Source of the DNA: Archivesica marissinica
Lineage: Eukaryota; Mollusca; Bivalvia; Venerida; Vesicomyidae
DNA: 64,000 nucleotides
Assembly (NCBI GenBank): GCA_014843695.1
Contig: CM026400.1
Location: 34,924,435-34,988,434, forward strand
Direction: 5' to 3'
Both the position numbers and the translations under genes were made by a program. The first letter of the stretch is position 1; the number at the start of each line of letters is the position of its first letter. This document shows positions 21,240 to 31,424 of the stretch, in pieces. The notes beneath the pieces are model-generated. The model was not told the DNA's origin. It searched no databases and saw nothing but the letters and a program-made list of their open reading frames with translations.

Positions 21240-21626
21240 AGACATTTAGCCGCTATTCTGGAAATATCTCCTAGAATGGCTTTCTAGAAAGAAGCAATCA
21301 GAATAACCGACTGTTCTCTATCAGCCGTTTTCTGGAAAGAAGCAATCAGAAATGATGGACACTGCTCTATCAGCCCTTTTCTGGAAAGAAGCAATTAGAA
21401 ATGATGGACACTGCTCTATCAGCCCTTTTCTGGAAAGAAGCCATCATAAATGATGGACACTGCTCTATCAGCCCTTTTCTGGAAAGAAGCCATCATAAAT
21501 GATGGACATTGCTCTCTCTGCTCTATCAGCCCTTTTCTCTAAAAAAGCAATCAGAATAACCGACAATTCTCTATCAGCCGTTTTCTGGAAAGAAGCCATC
21601 ATAAATGATGGACACTGCTCTATTGG
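21240..21626. repeat. 49-bp tandem repeat, about 7 copies
   Basis: Core TCAGCCCTTTTCTGGAAAGA followed by AGC.ATCATAAATGATGGACACTGCTCTA; GATGGAC recurs at 21354 and 21403, confirming 49 bp. The outer copies carry AATAACCGACTGTTC in place of ATGATGGACACTGCTC, so they are more diverged. Confidence 0.9.
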
Positions 21627-22620
21627 CAAGATTTTTGATCACTTGTGCCGCTTTCCTCAAATATATATTATTTTCATTAGAGAGAATATAGTTGAGGCAA
21701 CACAGTAAATCAACACATGGTGTCAAAAATATCTGCAATACTTCTGGTGAATTTAATTAAATATTTTCTGGGAAGCGGAAAAAAAACTGCATTAGCTGTC
21801 TCAAAATATTATACTATTTGACATGTTGTGATTTCAGATATTGCATTTTTGTTTCAGAGATTTTTCATTACAATTTGAAAATTGCTTTATAATGATTTGC
21901 GACATAGTGCTATATTACAAAGATATGAATTTTAGCCTATTTTTTGCCGTTATTTGCCTACCACAATACTGTCGACCACCCAGGTTGATACGCTGTGTTT
22001 TCCAGTCTGATATTACGTTTGCTGGTTTGATACGGTCACGAGCCCGTAATCAAACCTGAAAAAGCCGTATCATAACTAGTTCCTGCAAAATAATGCACGC
22101 ATACTCAGTGCTAGTTTGTTTACTTCCTGTAGCATCCCAGTGTGTCAAATTTGACAGATAACAGATGTTTGAAGTTTCGTGGTAATATTTCAATTGTTTT
22201 CCCCGTATTCAGTAACTACGATTTATTCCTGATAATGAAGTAATGGAGAGCATGACGTTCCAATTCATATCAAATTATTAAAGACATTATTACATGGCTA
22301 GTTTCATATCAGCCTAGTTATCAACCCTCCGTAGCTTGATATCAGCCTTCTACCAGCGATCTCTGGCTAATATCAACTTACCTTGTTAGAGTAATAATTA
22401 TGTAGATGAAATGTTAACCTGTATTGGATAAAACAGTGTCTAAGACATTGATTGGTTGGCATCTTCTCTTAGGGTTAGGATAATAAAGAGGGCTCATCTC
22501 TATAATGATAGAGAATCTTACTATGTTACAACTGAGAGTCAAGTGTGTCTCTGTGAAGGTTTTAAACACATTGGGCTGACCTAGATTACGGACAAGTCTT
22601 GCAGGTGAACTTACAGCATA
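21627..22620. other. Unique region with a small hairpin
   Basis: About 1 kb without tandem repeats. At 22024-22056 GGTTTGATACGG pairs with CCGTAATCAAACC (one bulge), inside a stretch rich in TGATACG and CGTATCA words that may be a decayed inverted-repeat element. No gene recognised. Confidence 0.4.
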
Positions 22621-22890
22621 CCATGGGTTTTACTGTTATACCTGTCAATACTAGTATCAGATTGAGGCCCAGGCAGAGTTATCGATAATCAATGAATTGT
22701 TAAGATCAATATGGTATATATAAACCCCCATACAGTTATGTTATAAAATTAATCTGTCGGGGCCTCAAAATATACACTGCAAATATTATAGCCAGTTAGA
22801 ACAGTTACAAGTGAGTTTATCATGTAGCATGAGGAAAGCAATCATAAGTAGTATATATACTGTTCCTTTCATCCGCGTACATCACTTTAA
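22621..22890 (+). mobile_element. Dispersed element DR1, copy A
   Basis: About 270 bp matching 50544-50825 along its length: GTTTTACTGTTAT, GAGGCCCAGGCAGAGTTATC, GGTATATATAAACCCCCATA, GGGGCCTCAAAATATACACT and GTTACAAGTGAGTTTATCAT. At its 3' end the last 53 bp is repeated ten times. The element type is unknown; no inverted ends or tRNA head are visible. Confidence 0.75.
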
Positions 22891-23369
22891 GCAACCATAA
22901 GTAGTATATATACTGTTCCTTTCATCCGCATACATCACTTTAAGCAATCATAAGTAGTATATATACTGTTCCTTTCATCCGTGTACATCACTTTAAGCAA
23001 CCATAAGTAGTATATATACTGTTCCTTTCATCCGCATACATCACTTTAAGCATTCATAAGTAGTATATATACTGTTCCTTTCATCCGTGTACATCACTTT
23101 AAGCAATCATAAGTAGTATATATACTGTTCCTTTCATCCGCGTACATCACTTTAAGCATTCATAAGTAGTATATATACTGTTCCTTTCACCCGCATACAT
23201 CACTTTAAGCATTCATAAGTAGTACATATACTGTTCCTTTCATCCACGTACATCACTTTAAGCAACCATAAGTAGTATATATACTGTTCCTTTCATCCAC
23301 TTACATCACTTTAAGCAATCATAAGTAGTATATATACTGTTCCTTTCATCCGCTTACATCACTTTAAGC
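22838..23369. repeat. 53-bp tandem repeat, 10 copies, from DR1 end
   Basis: Core AAGTAGTATATATACTGTTC followed by CTTTCATCCGCGTACATCACTTTAAGCA. The first unit is the 3' end of DR1 copy A. Units differ at CCGCG/CCGCA/CCGTG/CCACG and CAATC/CAACC/CATTC. DR1 copy B has only one such unit. Confidence 0.93.
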
Positions 23370-23798
23370 TAGATATTTTACCAGTTGAACGAGTGACCAA
23401 TATCATTTCTAAATAGTTACTCAAGATTGCAACCCTCGTTACTATTTTCATTATGGGAAATTACTTTAGTGTGCCCTTGTCTGCCACTAGGAACAAAGAT
23501 AATCGGGAGAAGTGATGACCGTACCAATTTGCTCGTGTCATTACGTTATACACATGTATTATTGAACTGTGTAAACAATAACAATAACCAGTAATTGATC
23601 CATAATGGCAAGGCGATTGAAATGAATTCATGCACATCATTTACCAGACAAGTAAATTACAATTTGATTAATACCTTATATAGAACATTCTCACACGATT
23701 CTGTTTGATGAGTGAATAGCTAGCAGGCTGGCCTATCTAACCAGGCTTTCAGGCATTCCTCAATATTAGATTTTCAAATGAACCACGATATTAGTTTA
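23370..23798. other. Unique spacer, nothing recognised
   Basis: No open frame, array or TE signature that I can support. Confidence 0.4.
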
Positions 23799-23980
23799 TA
23801 TAATAATTACTCTCGAGACCTCATTCCTGATGGAATCCATCTCCACTGGGAAGAGAGAAGAGGCAATGTGGAATTTAAATGCCGTGCCTAAAGGCACAAT
23901 CGTAATGGCTCCAGCTGGGCTCAAACTCCGGACCTTTCGCACCTGAAGCGAACGTGCATCCACTGCGCTATCACGACTTC
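23799..23980 (-). mobile_element. SINE-C, tail-truncated
   Basis: Minus-strand SINE-C with complete head (TTTCGCACCTGAAGCGAACG and GCGCTATCACGACTTCC at the right) and body (GGCACAATCGTAATGGCTCC, AAGAGAGAAGAGGCAATGTG). The left end stops soon after CTCTCGAGACCTCATTCCTG, so most of the AT-rich tail is missing. Confidence 0.85.
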
Positions 23981-24163
23981 CAGGATATTAGGATCAAGGA
24001 TTACACAAATTGAAGGAAGTCATTGCTTGAAATGAAATACCTAATCTTTGAAACTGAGATTGTCAAGTCAAGTCAGAAGCCTTGTATTCTCTTTATGTCA
24101 TAATTTATACTCACCCATAAGTCGAGGTTGTACCATGCAAGCAGAAAACATATTTTGCACATA

Positions 24164-24330
24164 CAGTCAAACCTGTCTTAAGCAGCCAGCCAAGGGAATC
24201 TCAGAAAGTGGTTGTTTAGCACAGGTGGCTGCTTTATAGAGGGCAAATGTATAATGTATAATAAAACAACAGATTGGGAATCTGAAAACTGGCTGCTTAA
24301 TAGAGGTGACCACTAACACAGGTTTGACTG
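24164..24330. mobile_element. M1 MITE, 167 bp, source-type copy of the edge array
   Basis: CAGTCAAACCTGTCTTAAGC at the left, GTGACCACTAACACAGGTTT plus GACTG at the right, TA on both sides. The right terminal 36 bp (including TA), read on the minus strand, is TACAGTCAAACCTGTGTTAG+TGGTCACCTCTATTAA, which is exactly the unit of the array at 63104-64000. Confidence 0.85.
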
Positions 24331-24558
24331 TATTCACTATTATGTATATGTAGCCTTCTTAGAAAATTGTTGGTGCTTAATTAATTAATCAAAGTAATTA
24401 CGATCTGTCAATGCAGTTACGATCAACTAATAAAATGTGATAAAAGGTCAAAGTTATGTACAATGATAATAAAAACAGGACTAGTTTATTTTTCAACATA
24501 TAAAATAAAAGAAACAATGTTGATGAGTGTGGCATGGTTTTCTTTTGAAAACAGGCTC

Positions 24559-24711
24559 TTATTTGGGTTTAATAATAAACTCACTCCCCTCTATCAAGTA
24601 TTCTCTATATAACTGGAATATCAGTGATGCATCTGATCTACTGAGATAGGCCCCACATCGTTTATCAAATGCACGTTCATAAATGGCCATGGCATTCTGA
24701 TCGAATGGTTC
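24559..24711 (-). other. Open unique tail continuous with array frame
   Basis: On the minus strand the frame that reads the 30-bp array as the ten-residue unit CNPEPSDGYA continues past the array through about 50 unique codons, including IYERAFDKRCGAYLSRSD and FQLYREYLIEGSEF, to a TAA at 24559. The composition is protein-like, but an open run of this length arises by chance fairly often, and extra bases in the array shift the frame upstream. I do not recognise the peptide. It may be a chance frame or a relic of a gene whose repeat was expanded. Confidence 0.2.
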
Positions 24712-26039
24712 GCTAGATTCTGGGTTGCATGCATAACCGTCACTAGGTTCTGGGTTGCATGCATAACCGTCACTAGATTCTGGGTTGCATGCATAACCGT
24801 CACTAGGTTCTGGGTTGCATGCATAACCGTCACTAGATTCTGGGTTGCATGCATAACCATCACTAGGTTCTGGGTTGCATGCATAACCGTCACTAGGTTC
24901 TGGGTTGCATGCATAACCATCACTAGGTTCTGGGTTGCATGGCATAACCATCACTAGGTTCTGGGTTGCATGGCATAACCATCACTAGGTTCTGGGTTGC
25001 ATGCGTAACCATCACTAGGTTCTGGGTTGCATGCGTAACCGTCACTAGGTTCTGGGTTGCATGCATAACCGTCACTAGGTTCTGGGTTGCATGCATAACC
25101 ATCACTAGGTTCTGGGTTGCATGCATAACCATCAATAGATTCTGGGTTGCATGCATAACCGTCACTAGGTTCTGGGTTGCATGCATAACCGTCACTAGAT
25201 TCTGGGTTGCATGCATAACCGTCACTAGATTCTGGGTTGCATGCATAACCATCACTAGATTCTGGGTTGCATGCATAACCGTCACTAGGTTCTGGGTTGC
25301 ATGCATAACCATCACTAGGTTCTGGGTTGCATGCATAACCGTCACTAGGTTCTGGGTTGCATGCATAACCATCACTAGGTTCTGGGTTGCATGCATAACC
25401 ATCAATAGGTTCTGGGTTGCATGCATAACCGTCACTAGGTTCTGGGTTGCATGCATAACCATCACTAGGTTCTGGGTTGCATGCATAACCATCAATAGGG
25501 TCTGGGTTGCATGCATAACCATCAATAGGTTCTGGGTTGCATGCATAACCGTCACTAGATTCTGGGTTGCATGCATAACTGTCACTAGGTTCTGGGTTGC
25601 ATGCATAACCATCACTAGGTTCTGGGTTGCATGCATAACCATCAATAGGTTCTGGGTTGCATGCATAACCGTCACTAGGTTCTGGGTTGCATGCATAACC
25701 GTCACTAGGTTCTGGGTTGCATGGCATAACCATCACTAGGTTCTGGGTTGCATGCATAACCGTCACTAGGTTCTGGGTTGGATGCATAACCGTCACTAGG
25801 TTCTGGGTTGCATGCATAACCATCAGTAGGTTCTGGGTTGCATGCATAACCGTCACTAGGTTCTGGGTTGCATGCATAACCGTCACTAGATTCTGGGTTG
25901 CATGCATAACCGTCACTAGATTCTGGGTTTCATGCATAACTGTCACTAGATTCTGGGTTTCATGCATAACCATCAATAGGTTCTGGGTTGCATGCATAAC
26001 CGTCACTAGGTTCTGGGTTGCATGCATAACCGTCACTAA
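24712..26039. repeat. 30-bp tandem repeat, about 44 copies
   Basis: Core CACTAGGTTCTGGGTTGCAT followed by GCATAACCGT. Three units (near 24942, 24972 and 25723) have an extra G (TGCATGGCAT), making them 31 bp. The long open frames on both strands (up to 360 codons) reflect the stop-free 30-bp unit. Confidence 0.95.
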
Positions 26040-26759
26040 TGTTCAAACACCGGTTGCCATAGTGATGCATGGCCAACAGCATACACAGAATATATTACTT
26101 TTTCCTCTTGCTTAGAAACGAAGACGGTTGTTTTAGGACAAAATTAGTTTCAAGGCACCACAGACTTAGGTAGCTAGACAAGAGGAGGGTGTGCATAGAC
26201 TAAGGAAATACGTTGGTGGACTGGCAAACTTTGAGTTCATGAGTTGTCTGTGTATTTTCCCGATTCCTGAAAAGCAGCAGGAAAAATTCGAACACATTTT
26301 GAAATCTCAATTTTCTGCAAACCTTGTCAGTTATCACCTATGGAACTATTTACTATACGGATACAAGAACTTTCATTTATATAAACGTCTCATTTATAAA
26401 TTAATATATTTAAAGTATACCTTCGATAGTAGATCTCAAACCAGATCTGTATTTTAAATTTACTTCCGGATGGCCTCGAAAGAACAAAGGCATTATGGGT
26501 AGCTGTCCGTGGACAATTCTGCTGATGTCGCAATTCTTAACTTGATGTCAGCAAGTTTCCGAAAAGACCCGCGAAGCAATTGCCTACCATATAATACATG
26601 GAAATTCTACATGTGATAATACCTAAGAAATCGCAAGTTTTCAGCAGATGTTTCGTATTTACGTCCGTCTGTATTTCTCCGGTGTTTCACTACAGAGTTC
26701 CCATTATATCTCGCATTTGTGCCTATACATATTTATTTTTAGACTAATCTGATTTAAAT
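26040..26759. other. Unique region with promoter-like motifs
   Basis: No gene recognised. An ETS-type ACTTCCGG lies at 26462-26469 and GGCATTATGGGTAGCTG at 26490-26506, a combination seen in TATA-less promoters, but no convincing first exon follows (the ATG at 26470 gives ten codons). Function is unproven. Confidence 0.3.
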
Positions 26760-26986
26760 TATCTCAAAAAGACAGTATCACGCATTTAGCATAGACTCAA
26801 ATAATAAACATTAAATCAGGAGTGTGGCTGACTGTTATATGAAATCCTACTTTCACTTTTGAGAGTTTGTGGACAGCAAAAACACTGTTTATTGGTTGAA
26901 AGCTAATGTTTGAATTATTTCGGAAGAATTTGTAGTAGCAATGCATTTTATTTTGGCTTTTTGAGATGTAATGTTGCTTTAAAGTA
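26760..26986 (+). mobile_element. M5 MITE, partial copy
   Basis: Matches the reverse complement of 49294-49505: TTAGCATAGACTC, GAAATCCTACTTTCACTTTT, AACACTGTTTAT and the end GATGTAATGTTGCTTTAAAG. The left part of the element is missing. Confidence 0.72.
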
Positions 26987-27065
26987 AGTTTAGACATGGA
27001 GAGAATTCCCCTGGAAGATTAAGGAGCGTTTGTTTTACGAGATATGTATACTTTATGTCAGATAT

Positions 27066-27522
27066 AATAAACTAGGTTTTATTCTTGGAAATTTAGGATG
27101 AGGTACCGTTGCAGTAAATATAGGCTACATAAACTAGGTTTTATTCTTGGAAATCTAGGGTGAGGTAACGCTGCAGTAAATATAAGCTACATAAACTAGG
27201 TTTTATTCTTGGAAATCTAGGACGAGGTAACGCTGCAGTAAATATAGGCTACATAAACTAGGTTTTATTCTTGGAAATCTAGGACGAGGTAACACTGCAG
27301 TAAATATAGGCTACATAAACTAGGTTTTATTCTTGGAAATCTAGGACGAGGTAACACTGCAGTAAATATAGGCTACATAAACTAGGTTTTATTCATGGAA
27401 ATCTAGGACGAGGTAACACTGCAGTAAATATAGGCTACATAAACTAGGTTTTAATCTTGGAAATCTAGGACGAGGTAACACTGCAGTAAATATAGGCTAC
27501 ATAAACTAGGTTTTATTCTAGT
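27066..27522. repeat. 62-bp tandem repeat, about 7 copies
   Basis: Core AAACTAGGTTTTATTCTTGG followed by AAATCTAGGACGAGGTAACACTGCAG and TAAATATAGGCTACAT. Very homogeneous after the first two copies. It is followed by about 275 bp of unassigned DNA. Confidence 0.92.
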
Positions 27523-27798
27523 GTGGAAAAAAGGAGGTGCTGGAGGGGGTATTTTGGGGTTAGCCGCCAGAACATTTTGCTAAATTGCGGTGATTGATCA
27601 AAGAGACAGTAAGGTAGTACATATTGGTAAAAATAGGAGACAAGTTAAGTTATATGTGTCTGCCCGCCCAAAGGCACTCATTTCTATAAATTATATAAAA
27701 ATATATGCTAATGACAAAAGAGCAGGGCTAAAAAGGGCAGGGTGCATGTTGCCGTGCCATTCTGCTCTTGAGAAAACCCTAGCAACATAGCAAATTAG

Positions 27799-27866
27799 AA
27801 ATTGAACTGGTCCAAATGGAATTTTCTTATTAATTTATTGGTCTAAAATATCATGCACCAGTTCAG
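27799..27866 (-). mobile_element. M2 MITE fragment
   Basis: ACTGGTCCAAATGGAATTTT, TTATTAATTTATTGGTCTAA and ATATCATGCACCAGT match the interior of the M2 copy at 62459-62702. Neither inverted end is present. Confidence 0.7.
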
Positions 27867-28140
27867 TGGTCGAACACTGGGTTCGATACTCGGCTAGGGA
27901 GCAGACGTACGTGGTGTCATTGAGCAAGGCACCTCACACACATCGCTTAGTTTAAACATATTTATTTTCTATCATGTACATGGTTATTTACAACAATTGA
28001 AATAAGGAATTGGACAGAAAGCTATACATCTTATCGTTGTCCTCTCCACACATTGCTTAATACTTGTTAACAGCTTACGTCGGCTAAGCCTACCCAGGAA
28101 AACATGTCTAGGTTTGATATTAATGGAACATATATACATG
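27855..28140 (+). mobile_element. SINE-E, head-truncated and interrupted
   Basis: Contains the SINE-E B box GGGTTCGATACTCGG, TCATTGAGCAAGGCACCTCA and, about 95 bp later, CCACACATTGCTTAATACTTG to the tail GATATTAATGGAACATATA. The intervening segment (about 27948-28046) is not SINE sequence, and the CACACATTGCTTA region is present on both sides of it. Confidence 0.7.
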
Positions 28141-28362
28141 TGTGGCATCCATGGTCCAGTGGTAGAGCGTCGAATTTGGAATCGATCTGTCCCGTGTTCG
28201 ATACTCGGTCAGGCCACATATGTAGTGTCATTGAGCAAGGCACCTCACACACATTGCTTAGTACTGGTTAACCACTTAGGTCAGCTAAGCTTGCCAAGGA
28301 AAACATGTATACGTCCCCGCAAGGGGTTTGACATTAATGGAACATACATAATACATACACGT
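28141..28362 (+). mobile_element. SINE-E, full length
   Basis: Head GGCATCCATGGTCCAGTGGT with A box, TTTGGAA in the anticodon loop position, B box TGTTCGATACTCGG. Body GTGTCATTGAGCAAGGCACC, CACATTGCTTAGTACTGG, tail ATTAATGGAACATACATAA. It follows directly on the decayed copy. Confidence 0.83.
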
Positions 28363-28817
28363 ACAGAGTACTGAAAACATTACTGGGAATTAAAATAAAA
28401 AAAAGGTCCTTGTATTTTATCTGTTGTTTAGGTGTTGTATGGGCATTCTCTTGGGTTCAAGCTCTGTCGTGTGGTGATGGGTGGATCACTGTACCGGCCC
28501 ATTCACTGTACTGGCCACATCACGGTTGTCATTCTTACGGTGGTGTTTGGGTCTATGGTTCATATTGCCACTTTTATCGTTAATCTAATCACTCACTTAT
28601 ATACTGTAATGGTGTAGATATCATGATAAAATATGTTCTTATCCAATTACTAGAATCCTAGTTATATCTATATATGTATACATTTTAATTTATATTTCCA
28701 TATATTATTGTCATGTGTAAATGTTTAAAATTGCATCTGTAATTGTGAAGCGCAATAGAATAATATTTAATTTTTGCGCTATATAAATGCTATGTATTTG
28801 TATTATTTGTATTTGTT
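28363..28817. other. Unassigned DNA with a retroposon-like tail
   Basis: No gene recognised. Near 28740-28815 the words TTGTGAAGCGCAATAG, GCGCTATATAAATGC and TATTTGTATTATTTGTA resemble the 3' ends of some invertebrate LINEs or SINEs; this is an impression only. Confidence 0.3.
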
Positions 28818-29726
28818 GTCATGCTGGTACATGCTGGTTATTGTTGGCTAGGAATGTTGTCATGCTGGAGCATGCTGGTTATTGTTGGCTAGGAATGTTG
28901 TCATGCTGGAGCATGCTGGTTATTGTTGGCTAGGAATGTTGTCATGCTGGAGCATGCTGGAGCATGCTGGTTATTGTTGGCTAGGAATGTTGTCATGCTG
29001 GTGAATGTTGGTTATTGTTGGCTAGGAATGTTGTCATGCTGGTGCATGCTGGTTATTGTTGGCTAGGAATGTTGTCATGCTGGTTATTGTTGGCTAGGAA
29101 TGTTGTCATGCTGGAGCATGCTGGTTATTGTTGGCTAGGAATGTTGTCATGCTGGTGCATGCTGGTTATTGTTGGCTAGGAATGTTGTCATGCTGGAGTA
29201 TGCTGGTTATTGTTGGCTAGGAATGTTGTCATGCTGGAGCATGCTGGAGCATGCTGGTTATTGTTGGCTAGGAATGTTGTCATGCTGGTGCATGCTGGTT
29301 ATTGTTGGCTAGGAATGTTGTCATGCTGGTGCATGCTGGTTATTGTTGGCTAGGAATGTTGTCATGCTGGAGCATGCTGGTTATTGTTGGCTAGGAATGT
29401 TGTCATGCTGGAGCATGCTGGTTATTGTTGGCTAGGAATGTTGTCATGCTGGTGCATGCTGGTTATTGTTGGCTAGGAATGTTGTCATGCTGGAGCATGC
29501 TGGTTACTGTTGGCTAGGAATGTTGTCATGCTGGTGCATGCTGGTTACTGTTGGCTAGGAATGTTGTCATGCTGGTGCATGTTGGTTATTGTTGGCTAGG
29601 AATGTTGTCATGCTGGAGCATGCTGTTTATTGTTGGCTAGGAATGTTGTCTTGCTGGAGCATGCTGGTTATTGTTGGCTAGGAATGTTGTCATGCTGGTG
29701 CATGCTGGTTATTGTTGGCTAGGAAA
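28818..29726. repeat. 41-bp tandem repeat, about 22 copies
   Basis: Core GCATGCTGGTTATTGTTGGC followed by TAGGAATGTTGTCATGCTGGA. Shorter and longer forms arise by loss or gain of the GGAGCATGCT decamer. It grades into an older repeat on the right. Confidence 0.93.
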
Positions 29727-30132
29727 TGTAAGCCATCAGAAAACACTGAACTAGAAAAGACTTAACAGACATAACATCCTTTGCTACTGCCTACACAGAA
29801 ATTAAAACTGTACAAAAATGTTTTCTGGTGTTTCATCTGGTGACGCACTAACACTGATTGTTAATGTCTAGGCACTGTGATTAAAACCCTCGGAAACAAA
29901 CTGAAGTGGAAGAAAAAGTGATATATGACATACGTGTACAAAGTTACCGCATATAGAGAATTTATTAAAGAGTATTGGGAAATTGAAATGCATGTCCTTG
30001 TGTGTTTATCAGTTGACGCACTTTAAAAGCTGATAATTATTGGCTTGGGAATGTGATTACAAGCCATCAGAAAAACTGGAAAACAAAAAATGATATTGGA
30101 TTGTTGATGGCATAACCAGTTAACAATTTAAC
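29711..30132. repeat. Decayed 153-178 bp repeat, about 3 units
   Basis: The words AGCCATCAGA (29731), AACCCTCGGA (29884) and AGCCATCAGA (30062) mark corresponding points, each preceded by a GGCTAGGAAATGT-like segment and with a GTTGACGCACT or GGTGACGCACT word between. The segment TTATTGGCTTGGGAATGT in the last unit is a diverged form of the 41-bp array core, so the young array is a re-amplified piece of this older repeat. Confidence 0.65.
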
Positions 30133-30768
30133 ATGGAGAGAGTGGTAGGTTAGCTCATTGACAGCAACTGAGATATGATATAGGAAGATTTGACACGGAG
30201 AGAGTGGTAGGTTAGCTCATTGACAGCAACTGAGATATGATATAGGAAGATTTGACACGGAGAGAGTGGTAGGTTAGCTCATTGACAGAGAGTGGTATGT
30301 TAGCTCATTGACAGAGAGTGGTAGGTTAGCTCATTGACAGAGAGTGGTAGGTTAGCTCATTGACAGCAACTGAGATATGATATAGGAAGATTTGACACGG
30401 AGAGAGTGGTAGGTTAGCTCATTGACAGCAACTGAGATATGATATAGGAAGATTTGACACGGAGAGAGTGGTAGGTTAGCTCATTGACAGAGAGTGGTAT
30501 GTTAGCTCATTGACAGAGAGTGGTAGGTTAGCTCATTGACAGAGAGTGGTAGGTTAGCTCATTGACAGCAACTGAGATATGATATAGGAAGATTTGACAC
30601 GGAGAGAGTGGTAGGTTAGCTCATTGACAGAGAGTGGTAGGTTAGCTCATTGACAGAGAGTGGTAGGTTCGCTCATTGACAGAGAGTGGTAGGTTCGCTC
30701 ATTGACAGAGAGTGGTAGGTTCGCTCATTGACAGCAACTGAGATATGATATAGGAAGATTTGACATGA
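30133..30768. repeat. 64-bp/26-bp higher-order repeat
   Basis: Long units combine GAGAGTGGTAGGTTAGCTCA plus TTGACAG with CAACTGAGATATGATATAGG plus AAGATTTGACACG; short units carry only the first part. The block with a rare GGTATGTTAGC variant recurs about 203 bp apart (30294 and 30497), so the pattern of long and short units was itself duplicated. Confidence 0.9.
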
Positions 30769-30931
30769 AGTATAGGATTGACTGGAATGATGAATATAGA
30801 ATGATGATTTCGAGTATGATGTGAAACAGAGACCTACTATAAGATAGAATGGAAACTTCTGGACATTATGATGTACAAATATACTTCTCAAACAGCGCTT
30901 GTATGCTGCTAAATTATACATGGATTATTCG

Positions 30932-31186
30932 TTAACTCTTTCACTGCCAATGTCGCATAAAAGCGACTTTACAAAAAGCCGAGAACCTGATCAGACCGAA
31001 CAGAACATGGCGTCTGATCAGACCGAACAGAACGTGGCATCTGATCAGGCTATATGCTGAATGCTCTTCTGACAGTGGAGCTGAAGCACCTGTCCGAATA
31101 TGCAACAACATGCCTGATGCCCGCGGCTGATCTGGATCTATGTTGTTTGCACATGCTCTGAATTTATTCGTCGCTGAAAGAGTTAA
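30932..31186. mobile_element. M3-type MITE with TTAA ends
   Basis: TTAACTCTTTCACTGCCA at the left and TCGCTGAAAGAGTTAA at the right form inverted ends with TTAA. Interior has CTGATCAGACCGAACAGAAC twice, GGCGTCTGATCAG, and the right arm GGCTGATCTGGATCTATGTT. The CTGATCAGACCGAACAGAAC segment is an internal duplication of about 31 bp. Confidence 0.8.
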
Positions 31187-31189
31187 TCG

Positions 31190-31395
31190 TAAGCAAGCGG
31201 TGAAAATAACATTCAAATATGTTGTGCAATTTCATTAGAATTATTTCATAACGACACAATTCTAAGTAATTTTCATGACATTGGCAGACTTTTCAGTTAT
31301 TAATGAGAATAAAACATTAATGCTTTGTTGTCTGCTACAATTAGTAGAACTATTTATAGTATAGCCTTTTGTTTACCCAGCATGCAAAGAGATAC
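31190..31395 (+). repeat. Dispersed repeat DR2, copy 2
   Basis: Matches 2690-2866: GACACAATTCTAAG, CTGCTACAATTAG, CTATTTATAG and TTTACCCAGCATGCAAAGAG. The words TTTCATTAGAATT and AATTCTAATGAAA-like on either side of CATAACGACAC form a local palindrome near 31228-31270. Confidence 0.7.
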
Positions 31396-31424
31396 CGATA
31401 TTACAGTCATCATGCATTAATTGT

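Noticed and set aside
24923..26115. Long repetitive open frames (up to 360 codons) on both strands
   Set aside because: They follow from the 30-bp array unit, occur in several frames and both strands, and are broken by 31-bp units.
28818..29726. CRISPR-like array
   Set aside because: Units are contiguous with no unique spacers and the context is a eukaryotic genome with SINEs; the same holds for all other arrays.
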